A DNA stretch of 35,769 nt from Bacteroidales bacterium (GTDB lineage: Bacteria > Bacteroidota > Bacteroidia > Bacteroidales > Lentimicrobiaceae): positions 1 through 35,769 of the forward strand of contig JALHHH010000022.1 in NCBI GenBank assembly GCA_022837485.1. Reading direction: 5' to 3'. Positions within the stretch are counted from its first letter, which is position 1; every line of letters starts with the position of its first letter. A program made the translations under genes and the position numbers. Shown in pieces: positions 7,759-16,942 of the stretch. The notes below the pieces were generated by a model that saw only the letters and a list, made by a program, of their open reading frames with translations, did no database searches and was not told where the DNA came from.

Positions 7759-10191
7759 CTACCGGAACCATACGAGGGTAACCCCGTGACCGCCCCGCTC
7801 AAGACTTTCATCCTCATAGCGGTCAACCTCGGGTATGTCGCGGAGCATAGAATGCAGGATGTTGCGCAGCACACCGTCGCCTTTTCCGTGAAGGATACGC
7901 ACTTCATGCACGCGCAGCAGTATGGCCTGGTCGATATAGCGTGCAATCATTTCCTGTGCTTCGGTAGCCTTTTTTCCGCGTATGTCAATCGACATCTTAA
8001 AATCGGCCATTTTGTCATTGAGCTGATGAATAACTCCGGCCGAAGGTTTGCTGAAGCGCTGTGCAGCTTCCCATTCTCTGATTTCGGAATTGGTAGCCAG
8101 TACCAGCTTGTCGGCAGTGATTCGCAGTTTTATAGCACCCGACAGCACAGTAACGTGCTTCCCTCTTACCTCTTCTACTTTTCCAATGCTGTCGTGCCCT
8201 TCCATTTTTACCAGACTGCCCGGGCGTATGGGACCTTCGGGCCGTTTTACCGGTTCTTTTTCACCTTTTAAGGATGGAGGGGTAGGAGCGGCAGGCTCAA
8301 AATCTTCATTCAGTATCGCACCTGCGGTTTCAGCCAGCTTTTCACGAACTTCCCGGGTTGCCTTTTTATCTGCTTTCTGCTCCCTGATTTCCTTTATGGT
8401 ATTTTCAATTAATTTGTTCGACTTGTCGATGATGGCCCTGGCCTGAAGCCGGGCATCCCGGAGCAGATCCTGCCGCTTTGTTTCCAGCTGATTCAGCTGG
8501 GTTTCGTAACGCCCGACAAGCGACGCCAGTGTTTCATCGGCAACTTTCAGCTCGGCTTTCTTTTGCTCTATGTTTCGTTTATCAACTTCCAGTTGTGCCA
8601 GCTGGAGCTCAAAATCGAGCTGGGTGCGGCTGATTTTGGTTTTGGCATTCTCGAGCACCTGAACCGGGAATCCTATCTTTTGGGCAATTTCAAATGCAAA
8701 TGAGCTTCCCGGTTTTCCCGGACTTAGTTTGAACAGAGGCTGCATGGCCCGGGTATCGTACAACATAGCAGCATTAAAAATCCCCGGAAGGCGGTCGGCC
8801 ATCAGCTTCAGGTTGGTATAGTGGGTGGTGATAATTCCAAAACAACCCGATCCGTTCAGGGCTTCCAGACTTGCCTCAGCCATTGCTCCGCCCAGCTGGG
8901 GCTCGGTTCCCGCTCCGAATTCGTCGATAAATATCAGCGACGAGGAATTTGCATTACCTATAAAATTACGGATATGGATCAGATGCGAACTGTACGTGCT
9001 CAAATCGTTCTCCAGCGATTGCTCATCTCCTATTTCAAGGAATATCCGGCTGAATACTCCGGCAACCGAGTCTTCGCTTACCGGTATCAGCAACCCGCAT
9101 TGCAACATGTACTGAAGCAGGGCTGCGGTTTTAAGGCATACCGATTTTCCTCCCGCATTCGGACCACTGATTACCATAATGCGCTGATCCTGCGTCAGCC
9201 GGATGTCCTGAGGTACAATTTTCCGGCCCTGTTGTTTCAGTGCAAGGTTAAGCAGTGGGTGAACGGCATTTCTCCAGTCCATCACCGGTCCGACATTGAT
9301 TTCCGGCTTTGCGGCTCCCATGTTTACAGCCAGCATTGCCCCGGCACGTATAAAATCAACTTTTCCAAGGAAAGAGTAATATTCTGCAAGCTCTGTGGTA
9401 AACGGACGGATAAAATCGCCGAAATCAATCAGAATTCGGGTGATTTCCTGTTTTTCTTCAACCCTCAGGTTCTGAATTTCATTGTTAATCTCAAAAACTT
9501 CTGCTGGCTCCACAAATACGGTATGTCCGGTAGCCGAGGTGTCGTGCACGTAACCCTGGAGTTTCCGCTTGTTCGACGCCGGAAGCGGAATCACCAGCCT
9601 TCCGTTTCGTATGGTAAGTTCAGCATCGTCCTGTGCTATCCCTTCTTTTCTGGCCGAGGCCAGAATCCGAGTGATGCGCCGGTCGACACCCGATATCCGG
9701 CTGCTGATTTCACGCCGGATGGAGTAGAGATGTTCGCTGGCTTTATCCCTGATTTCCGATTTGTCGTCAACTATCTGTTCAATTCGTTTTACGATTACCG
9801 GGTCAGGAACTTCTTCGGGAGCAATGGCCCTGAGATTGGGAAACTGTACTTCGTCAAGCCGATTCAGGTAGCGAACAATTTCGGTGATAGTGATGAGCGA
9901 AAGCCGGAGCTCCGAGAGGTATTCCGGATCGGCGTATGTTCCGGGAAGCCGCAAATGCAACAGCATTTCCGTCAGATCGTAGTAGTCCTGCGACGGGAAG
10001 TTTCCGGCGAACTTCAGAATGTACTGCATCTCCGACAATTCTCCCGTTCGCCTGACAATTTCCTGGTGATCGCCCGTAAACTCCATTCCGGCGACAAGCT
10101 GCGCACCCCGGTTGCTCAGGCAAAGGCTTTGCATCATCTGCCTGATCTGGGTGAATCCGGTTTTTGCCTCGAAAGTATCGGGATAGATCAC
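7759..10191 (-). CDS. mutS2: Endonuclease MutS2
   Basis: An 810-residue MutS2 of normal length. The MutS core ATPase has Walker A GPNAGGKS at residues 343-350, the GDEQSLENDLSTYSSH signature near 388-403, and Walker B SLIFIDEFG near 418-426. A long charged coiled coil follows (about 520-620), then a C-terminal Smr nuclease domain (about 735-810) with SIDIRGKK and HGKGDGVLR. MutS2 lacks the mismatch-recognition domain; it is linked to suppression of recombination and, in Bacillus subtilis, to rescue of collided ribosomes. The start codon is GTG at 10191-10189, matching the family N-terminus MIYP. It follows the CHAT/TPR gene after 26 bases and is probably co-transcribed with it. Confidence 0.96.
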   Translation of the reverse strand: MIYPDTFEAKTGFTQIRQMMQSLCLSNRGAQLVAGMEFTGDHQEIVRRTGELSEMQYILKFAGNFPSQDYYDLTEMLLHLRLPGTYADPEYLSELRLSLITITEIVRYLNRLDEVQFPNLRAIAPEEVPDPVIVKRIEQIVDDKSEIRDKASEHLYSIRREISSRISGVDRRITRILASARKEGIAQDDAELTIRNGRLVIPLPASNKRKLQGYVHDTSATGHTVFVEPAEVFEINNEIQNLRVEEKQEITRILIDFGDFIRPFTTELAEYYSFLGKVDFIRAGAMLAVNMGAAKPEINVGPVMDWRNAVHPLLNLALKQQGRKIVPQDIRLTQDQRIMVISGPNAGGKSVCLKTAALLQYMLQCGLLIPVSEDSVAGVFSRIFLEIGDEQSLENDLSTYSSHLIHIRNFIGNANSSSLIFIDEFGAGTEPQLGGAMAEASLEALNGSGCFGIITTHYTNLKLMADRLPGIFNAAMLYDTRAMQPLFKLSPGKPGSSFAFEIAQKIGFPVQVLENAKTKISRTQLDFELQLAQLEVDKRNIEQKKAELKVADETLASLVGRYETQLNQLETKRQDLLRDARLQARAIIDKSNKLIENTIKEIREQKADKKATREVREKLAETAGAILNEDFEPAAPTPPSLKGEKEPVKRPEGPIRPGSLVKMEGHDSIGKVEEVRGKHVTVLSGAIKLRITADKLVLATNSEIREWEAAQRFSKPSAGVIHQLNDKMADFKMSIDIRGKKATEAQEMIARYIDQAILLRVHEVRILHGKGDGVLRNILHSMLRDIPEVDRYEDESLERGGHGVTLVWFR

Positions 10192-10217
10192 GGGGGATTT
10201 TTTCGCAAAATTAGCTA

Positions 10218-13200
10218 TTATTTGGATGAGACAGCGCTCCCGCCCACACGCGTTCTGCTTTTACCCTTCCCGGAAACGGCTCCAACGATCAGAAGGATCA
10301 GTGCCGAAACACCTGTAATGCCGAATATGAGATCGAGCCAGCGCGGACGGACAAAGGTGACGGGACTGTAGTCGCCGATGGTAACGTAAGCTGCCCAGTA
10401 GTAGGGGTGCGAGCGCAACATATCGCCTTCGGCCAGCATGTCGAGCTTTGCCTGCCGCAATGCTTCATCTCGGTGCATTCCCTTGCGTATGTATTTATAG
10501 AAATTGTTGACTATGCGGGCACTGGCCTGATCATCAACCGACCACATGGTCATAACGATTCCCGGTACACCGGCATATAAAAATCCCCTGGCCAGATTCA
10601 TAATGCCCTCGCCCTTCAGCAAACGACCTGTTCCGGTGTTACACGCGCTCAATACCGCCAGACTTGCATTCAGCTCCATGCCAAACAGCTCGTATGTATT
10701 CAGCATTCCGTCTTCAACCGTATCCCCGTCCTGATAAAAAACCAGCTTCGACAGCATAGGCTCTTCATTGTTTATCAGGGTATGCATGGCAAAGTGAAGG
10801 ATATTGTATTTCGATGCCCGTTTCTTAAAGGCCTGCTCCGTTGCCTGAACGCCGTAATATTTATCGGCTCCCGGTCCCCGGCTGATCTTCCGGATCTCTT
10901 CTTCCACTCCCGGAATGGGAAGCAGATAAACCGCATTGCCGGTTTCATCGATGAACGCATCGTTTTCCAGATCGGTCAGATTATCGTATGCAGGAGCCAT
11001 CGCAAGCAGGTTTCTTTCTGCCCGTCCGTGGTTGCGGATAAGATCCGAAAACTGCAGCGTGGCCGATGCACTGTAGCTGATTACATGGCTGCGGATAAGG
11101 AATGGCAGATTCCTGAAATCCATACGCGTGGTATCGGACGGAGCATCCAGCAGCATATCAAATGAGATATACCCGATTTCCGCATCCGGCACAATGATCA
11201 GCTTTTTGTCGTCAACCAGTCTCTTTACAGGCTCCAGGAGAACGCTGTATAATGATCGTGCTGCTTTAACATAGGAGAGATAATCTTTCATCTCCGGACT
11301 CATCATCCCGCCCGAAGTTGTGGCTGCGGTGAGGGCCCGGATGCTGGCGGTAAAATCCGTTGGAATCCTGCTGGTAAGAACGTCAAATTTCTCACGGTTA
11401 ATTACAAATGTGTAAAGCAGACTGTCGGTAAGTGTGTACTCAACCAGTGCCCGGCCAGGTTCCAGATTTTCCCTGATCCTGGCAATATCGGGCGAAGGAC
11501 TCGTATACTTCAGCGCGTAATAATCGGGGTAATCCTTTTCGAGTACCTTAATCAGACTGTCGTATCGGGCTTCCAGATCAAAAACGCGTGATTCCCAGAA
11601 CTTAATTTTACCATCGTCGGGGCTTGATTTCTGACGTTCCTCATACATCAAGCGGTTAAACGACCCGAGGTCAAGTCTGAGGTTACGCTCCAAGGCCCGG
11701 ATTGCAGGAGGAATTTTACCGAACTGGCGGGCTTCAACATCCTGTATTGATGCCAGCAGCACCGTCGATTTGCCCTTGTCGGCATAATTAAATGCCAGTT
11801 CCAGGTATTTTTGGTCTCCGCTGATCCGGTATAGGATGGTAGCAACGCGAACCGTGTTGAGATAGGTGTTGCGTTCATCTGCAGAAAGCAGCAGTTTGCT
11901 TTCTTCGTTTTGATAGCTTAGCCTGAGTTTGTCAACTACTTTCACCGAAAGTGTATATGCTTCCAGGCAGCTTTCCAGCAACTTAAGTTCGCTTTTCGAT
12001 TCCCAGAGGGTGTAAAGTGCATCGGCTTTTCCATTGAGGGCATTCACAAGGTAGCGGTCGGGTATCAGGTCTTTTGACTCTGGATTTTCAAGGGGTTCCG
12101 CTGATGCGTAGTTGGGAATTAATGCGGAAATGGCATCCCGATAATGGGTGAGCGCCGCTGCAGCATTGCCCGTAATCAGATAATAGTTGCCCAGATGGGT
12201 AAGGTTGTTGGAAACTTCACGACTGTGCGGTCCAAAGTTTGACTTGGAGATCGATAGTGCCCGTCTGAACATGGAAAACCCCAGATCGTCTCGTCCTTCG
12301 CTTAGCTGAAAATAGCCGTAACGCGTAAACAAAAGCGCAGTTTCTGGATGATCCGCATCGAGCAGTTCTACGGCAAGCTGTATGGCTTTGTTGTAGTACG
12401 ATGCGGCCGTATCGGGCTCATTCATCGAATTGTAAAGGCTTGCAAGATTGCTGTATGTTTTGATGGCCGACGGATTCACCGTTTTTTCAGGGATGCTGGC
12501 CCTGTAGTAACGGAGGGCATTTGCAAAATCGCTCTTTTTCTCGTAGATGTATCCGATATTCATATTGGCCGAAAGAATCATGGGATGCCCCGGTTCAAAT
12601 TTTCCGGAAGCCAGCGCCAGTACTTTATTGAAAAATATCAATGCCTTTTCGTAATCGGCCATATGAACGTAAATCTGACCCTTGTTCAGATAAACGCCTG
12701 CCAGGTCAGGATGGTCGGGACCTCCCCGTTTCAGCAGAATATCTTCGGCCTGATTGTAATACGAAAGCGCTTCGTCGTCCTTATATGCCAGAATCATGAA
12801 ACGGCCCATGTTAAGATAGGGCATGGCAAGGGCGGGATCGCCCGGATTCAGGATCTTTTCGTAAATCTCCAGCATCTGCGAAAAAGCTTCTTCCGCTTTT
12901 TCATAATCCCCGGTCTGAGCCCTGATAATTCCGATGTTCTGAATAAACATTGCCAGATCGGCATCCTGAGGATTTTTACGCTGAAGAGCAAGCTCATAGG
13001 CACGGGTATAATTGGCCAGTGCTTCGGAGTAGTCGCCCCTGAAAAACGACAAATTGCCCAATCCGTTGTATGTCATGGCCAGCAGTGTGTCGGCCGTGCC
13101 GTTGACAGCAGAACGGACAGCTATGCTCTCACGCAAAAATTGAACTGCCAGGTCAAACTGCCCTTTGTCCATATACAATACTCCCTGCTTATGGCGGATG

Positions 13201-13592
13201 TCAGCCAGAAGGTTTTTATCGTTTTCAAGCCTTTCTGCCTGAATAACAGCTGCCTGTTCAACATTAAGCAGAGCCGAGTCGATGCTGCCGCCCGAGCGGT
13301 GGATGTCGGCAATTTTTATCAGAATACCTGCCTGTTGCTTCCATTGCTGCCTGCCCGCTGCGGCTTTCAGCGCAAAACCGTAATACCGGAGCGCACTGTC
13401 GGGCTCGGCACGCGAAAGAAATGCGGATGCAAGTGCGGTAAAATCCTGTGAACTGCGTGTGCTGGATACAGCACTTCCCGTGTGACCTGCCTCTTTTTTC
13501 TTTTTTCCGGTGCAGGAAACAAACATCCCGGCGCAAAGCAGGCATGCCATTGCGGTATAAAATACCGGACGATACCAGGAACGGTTGTGCAT
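10218..13592 (-). CDS. CHAT domain/TPR lipoprotein with C-terminal membrane helix
   Basis: A 1124-residue protein. The N-terminus is a lipoprotein signal peptide ending in a lipobox-like FVSC with Cys27. Residues about 50-500 are serial tetratricopeptide repeats (the ALxYYxxAL type recurs). A helical linker is followed by a CHAT domain (about 780-1070), the caspase-like peptidase fold. Candidate catalytic residues are His937 in HFAMHT and Cys984 in LSACNTGTG, followed by the family stretch GEGIMNLARGFLYAGVP. A helix at about 1086-1106 and a basic tail end the protein. This architecture suggests a membrane-anchored, extracytoplasmic protease or scaffold. No gasdermin or obvious substrate gene is adjacent. 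Function is unknown. Confidence 0.88.
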   Translation of the reverse strand: MHNRSWYRPVFYTAMACLLCAGMFVSCTGKKKKEAGHTGSAVSSTRSSQDFTALASAFLSRAEPDSALRYYGFALKAAAGRQQWKQQAGILIKIADIHRSGGSIDSALLNVEQAAVIQAERLENDKNLLADIRHKQGVLYMDKGQFDLAVQFLRESIAVRSAVNGTADTLLAMTYNGLGNLSFFRGDYSEALANYTRAYELALQRKNPQDADLAMFIQNIGIIRAQTGDYEKAEEAFSQMLEIYEKILNPGDPALAMPYLNMGRFMILAYKDDEALSYYNQAEDILLKRGGPDHPDLAGVYLNKGQIYVHMADYEKALIFFNKVLALASGKFEPGHPMILSANMNIGYIYEKKSDFANALRYYRASIPEKTVNPSAIKTYSNLASLYNSMNEPDTAASYYNKAIQLAVELLDADHPETALLFTRYGYFQLSEGRDDLGFSMFRRALSISKSNFGPHSREVSNNLTHLGNYYLITGNAAAALTHYRDAISALIPNYASAEPLENPESKDLIPDRYLVNALNGKADALYTLWESKSELKLLESCLEAYTLSVKVVDKLRLSYQNEESKLLLSADERNTYLNTVRVATILYRISGDQKYLELAFNYADKGKSTVLLASIQDVEARQFGKIPPAIRALERNLRLDLGSFNRLMYEERQKSSPDDGKIKFWESRVFDLEARYDSLIKVLEKDYPDYYALKYTSPSPDIARIRENLEPGRALVEYTLTDSLLYTFVINREKFDVLTSRIPTDFTASIRALTAATTSGGMMSPEMKDYLSYVKAARSLYSVLLEPVKRLVDDKKLIIVPDAEIGYISFDMLLDAPSDTTRMDFRNLPFLIRSHVISYSASATLQFSDLIRNHGRAERNLLAMAPAYDNLTDLENDAFIDETGNAVYLLPIPGVEEEIRKISRGPGADKYYGVQATEQAFKKRASKYNILHFAMHTLINNEEPMLSKLVFYQDGDTVEDGMLNTYELFGMELNASLAVLSACNTGTGRLLKGEGIMNLARGFLYAGVPGIVMTMWSVDDQASARIVNNFYKYIRKGMHRDEALRQAKLDMLAEGDMLRSHPYYWAAYVTIGDYSPVTFVRPRWLDLIFGITGVSALILLIVGAVSGKGKSRTRVGGSAVSSK

Positions 13593-13630
13593 CGATGGCT
13601 GATCCGGAAATTTTTAAGGACCGGATGGGA

Positions 13631-13638
13631 CAAAAATA
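13631..13638 (-). promoter_or_regulatory. Candidate -7 element of the CHAT/TPR-mutS2 unit
   Basis: The minus strand reads TATTTTTG here, an exact TAnnTTTG match 38 bases upstream of the ATG at 13592. No convincing TTTG is found at the usual -33 distance, so confidence is moderate. Confidence 0.45.
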
Positions 13639-13771
13639 GTAAAATTTATATACTAAAAGTAATCCCGCAAAGACATAAATTATGGTTTGACGGCATTATT
13701 GTATGGCCACACCGGTTCTTACCAGGAGTTGAATCCCTCAGGTGTCGTAAGCCCTGATTGGCGAAATAAAA

Positions 13772-13800
13772 AAAACGGAGAGCTGCCGGCTCTCCGTTTT
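13772..13800 (-). terminator. Rho-independent terminator of the T9SS gene
   Basis: AAAACGGAGAG (13772-13782) pairs with CTCTCCGTTTT (13790-13800); one further C-G pair leaves a 5-nt loop. On the minus strand the stem is followed by a run of eight T. It lies 18 bases after the stop of the gene at 13819. Confidence 0.9.
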
Positions 13801-13818
13801 CATGGAAAATCTGTCGGT

Positions 13819-15051
13819 TTATTGCGCTATAATCATACGTCTGCTTTCATTCACACGGTCGGACCCTTCCACACTCAGGGTATAGAAGTATACTCCCTTT
13901 TCCATTCCGTTTGTATTGAAGCGTACATATTGAGCCCCGGCCGGCATTGTTTCGTTTACAAGAACGTTTACAAGCTGTCCGGTAATGCTGTAGATGCTGA
14001 TGTTAACATGTCCGGTTGAAGGTACAATGTAATCAATAGTGGTAATTCCGTTTGCAGGATTGGGATAGCTTGCTCCGAGATACTGAGCGGATCCCGAAAG
14101 CAGCGGCAGGCTGAATCGTGTTTCTATTTCGTTGCCTTCCCTGTCGCTGAAATGGCTTTCCGGGTCGATGGTGAAGCGGATGTCGCTGCCATCGTACTGA
14201 GAAGTGGTTGTTCCGTTGATAATTACTACCGGCATACCGCTGCTGACCATCTGCTCATAGGAGCTTTCGCTAATCCAGCTGATGCGGATTTCGCCGTTGC
14301 GGATGTTGTATTTTATTTCTCCCAGCGGACTTGTGATGTCACTGATGTTAACTTTTCCGGCAGGATATTTAATAACGAGTCCCATGGCTGCTGCTGCCGG
14401 GATGTCGTTTGCGCTTACTTCAATGCTGAAGTTGCTGCTTACGGCTTTTTTGGTGTAGTTTACAAGAAGTTCTTTTGCATTGCGGGTGGTGGGAACAAAG
14501 GTTCCGTTTACGTCTCCTGCGCTGGAACCGCCCATGGTAGGTACGTTGGTGCGGGCTTTATACATGGGGTTGCCCACTTGAATATTTTCTATAACCTGGA
14601 ATACCCATGAATCTGAGGTGAATGGAACGCCATCCATAAACCAGGCAACGATGGCATCGTAATCGTCCCAGTTGATTTCACCAAAAGGTTCGGCCACGTC
14701 AGCAGCCATTTGTTCAATCTCATCAAGTGTCCGATTGCCGTTGATGTGATGGCGTACTTTCTGTGCATCTGCCATATTGATTCCACCAGGCATTGCAGTA
14801 GTCGACGCTTCAATATAATATGTACCTTCATCTACTCCGGTAAACTCATAACTTCCGTTAAAATCGGTTTCGGCAGTTTCCACCAGGGTGTCGTTGGTGT
14901 CATACAACTTAACCGTCACGGCTGCAATGGGTTTGTTGTTGCGAAGGTGGTACAGAATGGTGCCTGCAACCTCATTCTGTGCATGTGTCTGACCTGCCAG
15001 AAGGAGCAGGATGGTAAAGGCAAGTAGCACTTTTGTAATCTGCTTTTTCAT
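13819..15051 (-). CDS. T9SS-exported protein with CnaB-, dockerin- and cohesin-like regions
   Basis: A 410-residue secreted protein. A signal peptide (1-24, ending THA) is followed by a CnaB/carboxypeptidase-regulatory-like beta domain (about 27-90). Next is a dockerin-like pair of segments, INMADAQKVRHHING and INWDDYDAIVAWFM (about 92-145). A beta-rich region at about 205-325 has SIEVSANDIPAAAAMGLVIKYP near its start and resembles cohesin-type domains. The C-terminus (about 335-410) is a type A sorting domain for type IX secretion, with SYPNPANGITTIDYIVP and MEKGVYFYTL. It should be exported and attached or released at the cell surface. The dockerin and cohesin calls are by eye. It is divergent from the ECF sigma gene. 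Confidence 0.82.
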   Translation of the reverse strand: MKKQITKVLLAFTILLLLAGQTHAQNEVAGTILYHLRNNKPIAAVTVKLYDTNDTLVETAETDFNGSYEFTGVDEGTYYIEASTTAMPGGINMADAQKVRHHINGNRTLDEIEQMAADVAEPFGEINWDDYDAIVAWFMDGVPFTSDSWVFQVIENIQVGNPMYKARTNVPTMGGSSAGDVNGTFVPTTRNAKELLVNYTKKAVSSNFSIEVSANDIPAAAAMGLVIKYPAGKVNISDITSPLGEIKYNIRNGEIRISWISESSYEQMVSSGMPVVIINGTTTSQYDGSDIRFTIDPESHFSDREGNEIETRFSLPLLSGSAQYLGASYPNPANGITTIDYIVPSTGHVNISIYSITGQLVNVLVNETMPAGAQYVRFNTNGMEKGVYFYTLSVEGSDRVNESRRMIIAQ

Positions 15052-15547
15052 TTGATTGGGGGATTTTGGTTGATATTGGGTCAGTTTGTGGTTATATTTT
15101 TAAATTTCCTGAGTTACTTTTGCCGTTCAGCTGTCATTAATTAGTCCGCGAGCTTCCCGATGCGATCCTGGTATCTATTTACCGGTCATATCATGAAACC
15201 GTCAAAAGTAGTTAAATAAATATTTCCTGCAGTAAAAAAATCGGGTGACTGAAATTTTTCAGACCAGAAGATTGAAGTGAAAAAGTTTTTTTCGTCAGCA
15301 TGGAAGCAGGTATTTAACTAACAATTAATCAGTAAAGTCGCTAAAGGTAACACGGAAAGTCCCAAAAAAAAGTGAAAGCAGAAAGAAAATATTTCTAAAG
15401 CGCTGGTAATGAGGGAAATGGAAAAGTAAATTTTTTTTGTTAGTAAGGGTGATGAATTTTGTTTACTTCAATATGGTGAATAAAATTCATAAAAAAATAG
15501 CTTGAAGACTATTACCTTTTTGTAAAAACCGGATAAAGAAACAGAAA
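15052..15547. other. AT-rich divergent intergenic region
   Basis: Almost 500 bases between two divergent start codons. It is rich in A and T tracts. The clearest motif is TACTTTTG on the minus strand (15210-15203), a candidate -7 element that would give the T9SS gene a leader of about 150 nt. I see no confident promoter for the sigma gene, no open frame and no stable hairpin. Confidence 0.5.
15203..15210 (-). promoter_or_regulatory. Candidate -7 element for the T9SS gene
   Basis: The minus strand reads TACTTTTG, matching TAnnTTTG, about 150 bases upstream of the ATG at 15051. No matching -33 element is seen. It implies an unusually long untranslated leader if real. Confidence 0.3.
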
Positions 15548-16132
15548 ATGATCCACTACTCGGATGAAGCAATCCTGGAAGGCCTGCGCTTGAGGAGTGA
15601 TTACATCATCAAGTACATTTATCAGGAATTATTTCCCACGATAAAGTACCTGGTGGTTAAGAACAGCGGGAATGACGAGGATGCCGAGGATGTGTTTCAG
15701 GACTCTCTGATTGTAGTATTTAAAAAGATCAGGGATAATGAGCTTGAGTTAACCTGTTCTTTTCGAACGTATTTGTACTCGGTGAGCCGCAATCTGTGGC
15801 TTCAGAAGCTGACCAGGAGCAGGCAGTTTGCCCGCGAGTTCAGCGATATTGAGAGTTTTGTTGATCTTCCCGATAAGGTAATGGATCAATTGAGCGATCA
15901 GGAGGAGATGGAAAAGTACAGGTTGTATCAGGAGCATTTCCTGACCCTGGGCGATGATTGCCAGAAGGTATTGCTGCTGTTTATGAAGAAAATGTCCCTC
16001 AAAGATATTGCAACCGAGATGGGATATAAAACGGAAAAATATGCGAAAACGCGAAAATACCTCTGCAAAGAGGAATTAAAAAAGAGAATTATCAATGATC
16101 CGAAGTGTCACAAATTCCTGTCCGATGACTAA
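15548..16132 (+). CDS. ECF-type RNA polymerase sigma factor
   Basis: A 194-residue sigma-70 family protein. Region 2 is at about 15-85, with the acidic DEDAEDVFQDSLIVVFKKI matching the sigma-2 consensus, and LYSVSRNLWLQKL nearby. Region 4 is at about 125-180, with CQKVLLLFMKKMSLKDIATEMG forming the helix-turn-helix. Regions 1 and 3 are lacking, as in ECF sigma factors. The next gene overlaps it by 8 bases and encodes a membrane TPR protein, so this is probably a signal-responsive sigma/anti-sigma pair. Its regulon cannot be read from the window; the divergent T9SS gene is a candidate target by position only. Confidence 0.88.
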   Translation: MIHYSDEAILEGLRLRSDYIIKYIYQELFPTIKYLVVKNSGNDEDAEDVFQDSLIVVFKKIRDNELELTCSFRTYLYSVSRNLWLQKLTRSRQFAREFSDIESFVDLPDKVMDQLSDQEEMEKYRLYQEHFLTLGDDCQKVLLLFMKKMSLKDIATEMGYKTEKYAKTRKYLCKEELKKRIINDPKCHKFLSDD

Positions 16133-16883
16133 AAAACCGAAGTATTCCCAGCTGATCGAGAGATTTATAGCGGGGGAGATGAATGAGGATGAACTCCGGT
16201 GGTTTGGCAAAGAACTGCAAACAAATGCAGAACTGTCGGCTGAACTGAAGCTGGACAAGGACCTCGACAACATTCTTTTTGATGAAGATGTTGTTGAGTT
16301 CCGAAGAAAGCTGATCGGTGTATTTAATGAATCGAAACAGCAGGAGGCTCCCCGCATTGTCAGAATGCAACCACGCAGGTGGCAGCTCGCTGCCGCTGCA
16401 GCAATTGCAGTCCTGGTGATCGCCGGTGGTGCCATACTGTTGACTCAGCAGCGCTCCTACACGGCAGAGAAATTGTTCAGCATGTATTACGATTCCAATC
16501 GTACGATAGAGCTGACCCGTTCAGGCAACGCTAACATAGTGGAGGCTATTCTTAAGTTTCAGCAGAAAGATTATCAGGGAGCTTCCCTGCTTTTTGCCGA
16601 AATTCTCGATAAGGACAGCTCCAATATCGCAGTATGGTTCTATAATGGAATCTCTTATATCGAAACAAACCGTATCGACGACGCCGTTAAAGCGTTCCGC
16701 TATATTGTTGAGAATAAGAACAACCTTTATGTCGAACATGCCGAATGGTATCTCGGGCTGTGCTATCTAAAAAACGAGCAAATAGATTTTGCCGTTGAAC
16801 AATTCCGAAAAATTGCGTCCGACCAAAACAACTACCACTGTAAAGAAGCTTCAAAAATACTTGAGAAACTTGGACGTAATTAG
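16125..16883 (+). CDS. Membrane TPR protein, probable anti-sigma factor
   Basis: A 252-residue protein with three parts. A cytoplasmic N-terminus (1-80) opens YSQLIERFIAGEMNEDELRWF, resembling the N-terminal domain of Bacteroidota anti-sigma factors. A single membrane helix spans about 86-107. A periplasmic C-terminal half (about 115-252) holds TPR-like repeats such as DYQGASLLFAEILDKD and RIDDAVKAFRYIVE. The ATG at 16125 is chosen over an in-frame ATG at 16095: it gives the family-like start MTKKPKYSQL and an 8-base overlap with the sigma gene. The domain layout suggests that the TPR part senses an envelope protein and the N-terminus holds the sigma factor. No zinc-binding HxxxCxxC motif is present. 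Confidence 0.75.
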   Translation: MTKKPKYSQLIERFIAGEMNEDELRWFGKELQTNAELSAELKLDKDLDNILFDEDVVEFRRKLIGVFNESKQQEAPRIVRMQPRRWQLAAAAAIAVLVIAGGAILLTQQRSYTAEKLFSMYYDSNRTIELTRSGNANIVEAILKFQQKDYQGASLLFAEILDKDSSNIAVWFYNGISYIETNRIDDAVKAFRYIVENKNNLYVEHAEWYLGLCYLKNEQIDFAVEQFRKIASDQNNYHCKEASKILEKLGRN

Positions 16884-16913
16884 AAACTACCCAAACGAAC
16901 GATCATTGATAAT

Positions 16914-16942
16914 AAAAATGCCGGATTCAGTCCGGCATTTTT
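16914..16942 (+). terminator. Rho-independent terminator of the sigma/anti-sigma operon
   Basis: AAAAATGCCGGA (16914-16925) pairs perfectly with TCCGGCATTTTT (16931-16942) around a 5-nt loop, with a T run at the end. It lies 30 bases after the stop at 16883. Confidence 0.92.

Noticed and set aside
8821..10371. 516-codon open frame on the plus strand
   Set aside because: It is antisense to mutS2, whose motifs are complete. The plus-strand translation shows no family motif and is Cys/His/Phe-rich, as expected for a shadow frame.
12348..13451. 367-codon open frame on the plus strand
   Set aside because: It is antisense to the TPR region of the CHAT lipoprotein gene and has no recognisable domain.
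10218..13592. CHAT gene as part of an anti-phage or CRISPR-linked defence module
   Set aside because: No gasdermin, Cas, nuclease or STAND-type gene is nearby, and a lipoprotein signal with an extracytoplasmic location does not fit such systems.
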